From: an uncultured Roseburia sp.
GTDB taxonomy: Bacteria > Bacillota > Clostridia > Lachnospirales > Lachnospiraceae
Length of the DNA: 64,000 nucleotides
NCBI GenBank assembly: GCA_934358955.1
Contig: CAKRLC010000002.1
Span: 1-64,000 of the forward strand
Direction: 5' to 3'
Part shown: positions 63,431 to 64,000 of the stretch, piece by piece
How the letters are laid out: each line of letters starts with the position of its first letter
Numbering within the stretch: the first letter of the stretch is position 1
Made by a program: the position numbers and the translations under genes
Notes under the pieces: model-generated
The model's input: the letters and a program-made list of their open reading frames with translations, nothing else
What the model was told of the DNA's origin: nothing
The model's database searches: none

Positions 63431-64000
63431 ATGTTAAAAGAAAATTTAAATCAGGTTGAAAGAAAAATAGAGGAGGCATGCAAAAGAGCAGGCAGAGACC
63501 GGAACGAAGTAACACTGATCGCAGTAAGTAAAACAAAGCCAGTTGAAATGCTTCAGGAGGTTTACGATGAGAATGTCAGGGATTTTGGCGAAAACAAGGT
63601 TCAGGAGCTTTGTGATAAGATTGAAGTAATGCCGCAGGATATCAGATGGCATATGATCGGACACTTACAGCGCAACAAAGTAAAATACATTGTTGGAAAA
63701 GTAGAACTGATCCATTCCGTAGATTCTTATCGCCTTGCGGAAGAAATCAATATTCAGGCAAAAAAGAAAAATATCATTGTCCCGATTCTTGTAGAGGTTA
63801 ATATCGCACATGAAGAATCAAAATTTGGCATTTCAGAGGATGATGCGATCCAGCTTGTAAAAGAGATTGCAGAATTGGAAAATGTCCGGATCATGGGACT
63901 TATGACCATTGCTCCATATGTGGAAAATCCAGAGGATAACCGCATGTATTTCCGTAAAATAAAAGAATTATCTGTTGACATAAGAAATAAAAACATAGAT
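63431..64000 (+). CDS. YggS/YlmE-family PLP-binding protein (3' end beyond window)
   Basis: Starts at the ATG at 63431 after AAAGGAAAGG: MLKENLNQVERKIEEACKRA. The PLP lysine is in VTLIAVSKTKPVEM (~residue 36). DFGENKVQEL, WHMIGHLQRNKVK and VEVNIAHEESKFGI are family motifs. Alanine-racemase-like barrel without racemase domain; buffers intracellular PLP. 190 codons are present and the frame is open at the edge. Expected neighbours downstream are sepF and other division genes. Confidence 0.93.
   Translation, partial: MLKENLNQVERKIEEACKRAGRDRNEVTLIAVSKTKPVEMLQEVYDENVRDFGENKVQELCDKIEVMPQDIRWHMIGHLQRNKVKYIVGKVELIHSVDSYRLAEEINIQAKKKNIIVPILVEVNIAHEESKFGISEDDAIQLVKEIAELENVRIMGLMTIAPYVENPEDNRMYFRKIKELSVDIRNKNID

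Noticed and set aside
1-64000. CRISPR arrays, transposases, prophage, rRNA or tRNA genes
   Set aside because: No regularly spaced repeats, transposase motifs, phage structural genes or tRNA cloverleaf signals were recognised; the gaps are short.

Overview
The window reads as a chromosomal segment of an anaerobic, endospore-lineage Firmicute of the class Clostridia, most likely family Lachnospiraceae (Roseburia/Agathobacter/Eubacterium rectale-like). This is inferred from moderate-to-low GC with A-rich ribosome-binding sites, sporulation genes (yqfC, yqfD, a SpoVB-like flippase), the redox repressor Rex, formate-THF ligase with FolD, and several small proteins of a kind I associate with Lachnospiraceae. 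It is almost entirely dense housekeeping DNA on the + strand. I see no prophage, insertion sequence, CRISPR array, rRNA or tRNA.

Layout. 1-3.3 kb: a LysR regulator divergent from a YeiH-type membrane protein, then prephenate dehydrogenase on the minus strand. 3.7-8.4 kb: an EF-G paralogue with two altered GTPase motifs, a secreted InlB-repeat protein, two small helical proteins, a 51-residue ORF and a Cys/Gly-rich 75-residue protein. 8.5-14 kb: a DRE-TIM condensing enzyme (candidate Re-citrate synthase), its GntR regulator, NADP-isocitrate dehydrogenase and an ABC-F protein, with a perfect 22-bp palindrome downstream of the promoter. 14.1-19.9 kb: rex, NAD(P)HX repair, alanine racemase, an antitoxin-less MazF, a CBS/CorC protein and YebC. 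20-26 kb: glycogen synthase, TepA, UppP and FtsK. 26.1-30.6 kb: one-carbon genes fhs and folD, a zinc-ribbon/TPR protein, and xpt on the minus strand. 31.3-36 kb: rlmH (apparently leaderless), then a three-subunit molybdenum hydroxylase and a MobA-like cytidylyltransferase. 36-41 kb: yqfC, yqfD, phoH, ybeY and a flippase. 41-52 kb: two flavoproteins with an unusual 119-bp overlap, mutS, mutL, miaA, a YnbB-type PLP enzyme and radC. 52-61 kb: a cell-shape and division island (mreB, mreC, mreD, PBP2, minD, minE, rodA, mgsA, a D,D-carboxypeptidase). 61-64 kb: a small P-loop protein, a repeat-rich gap, a DUF378 protein, a HlyD-like protein and the start of yggS.

Many genes cooperate. The citrate/IDH module would make 2-oxoglutarate. 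UppP, Alr, MreBCD, PBP2, RodA and the carboxypeptidase serve peptidoglycan synthesis, and FtsK, MinDE and the YggS-region genes serve division. MutS, MutL and RadC serve DNA maintenance.

The less ordinary signals are: two families of dispersed intergenic repeats, one copy of which has pseudoknot-compatible pairing; the GntR palindrome; the EF-G paralogue's altered G3/G4 motifs; a roughly 225-residue insertion in PBP2; MinDE without an adjacent MinC; and a few unassigned small proteins. I found no clear defence or mobile system.
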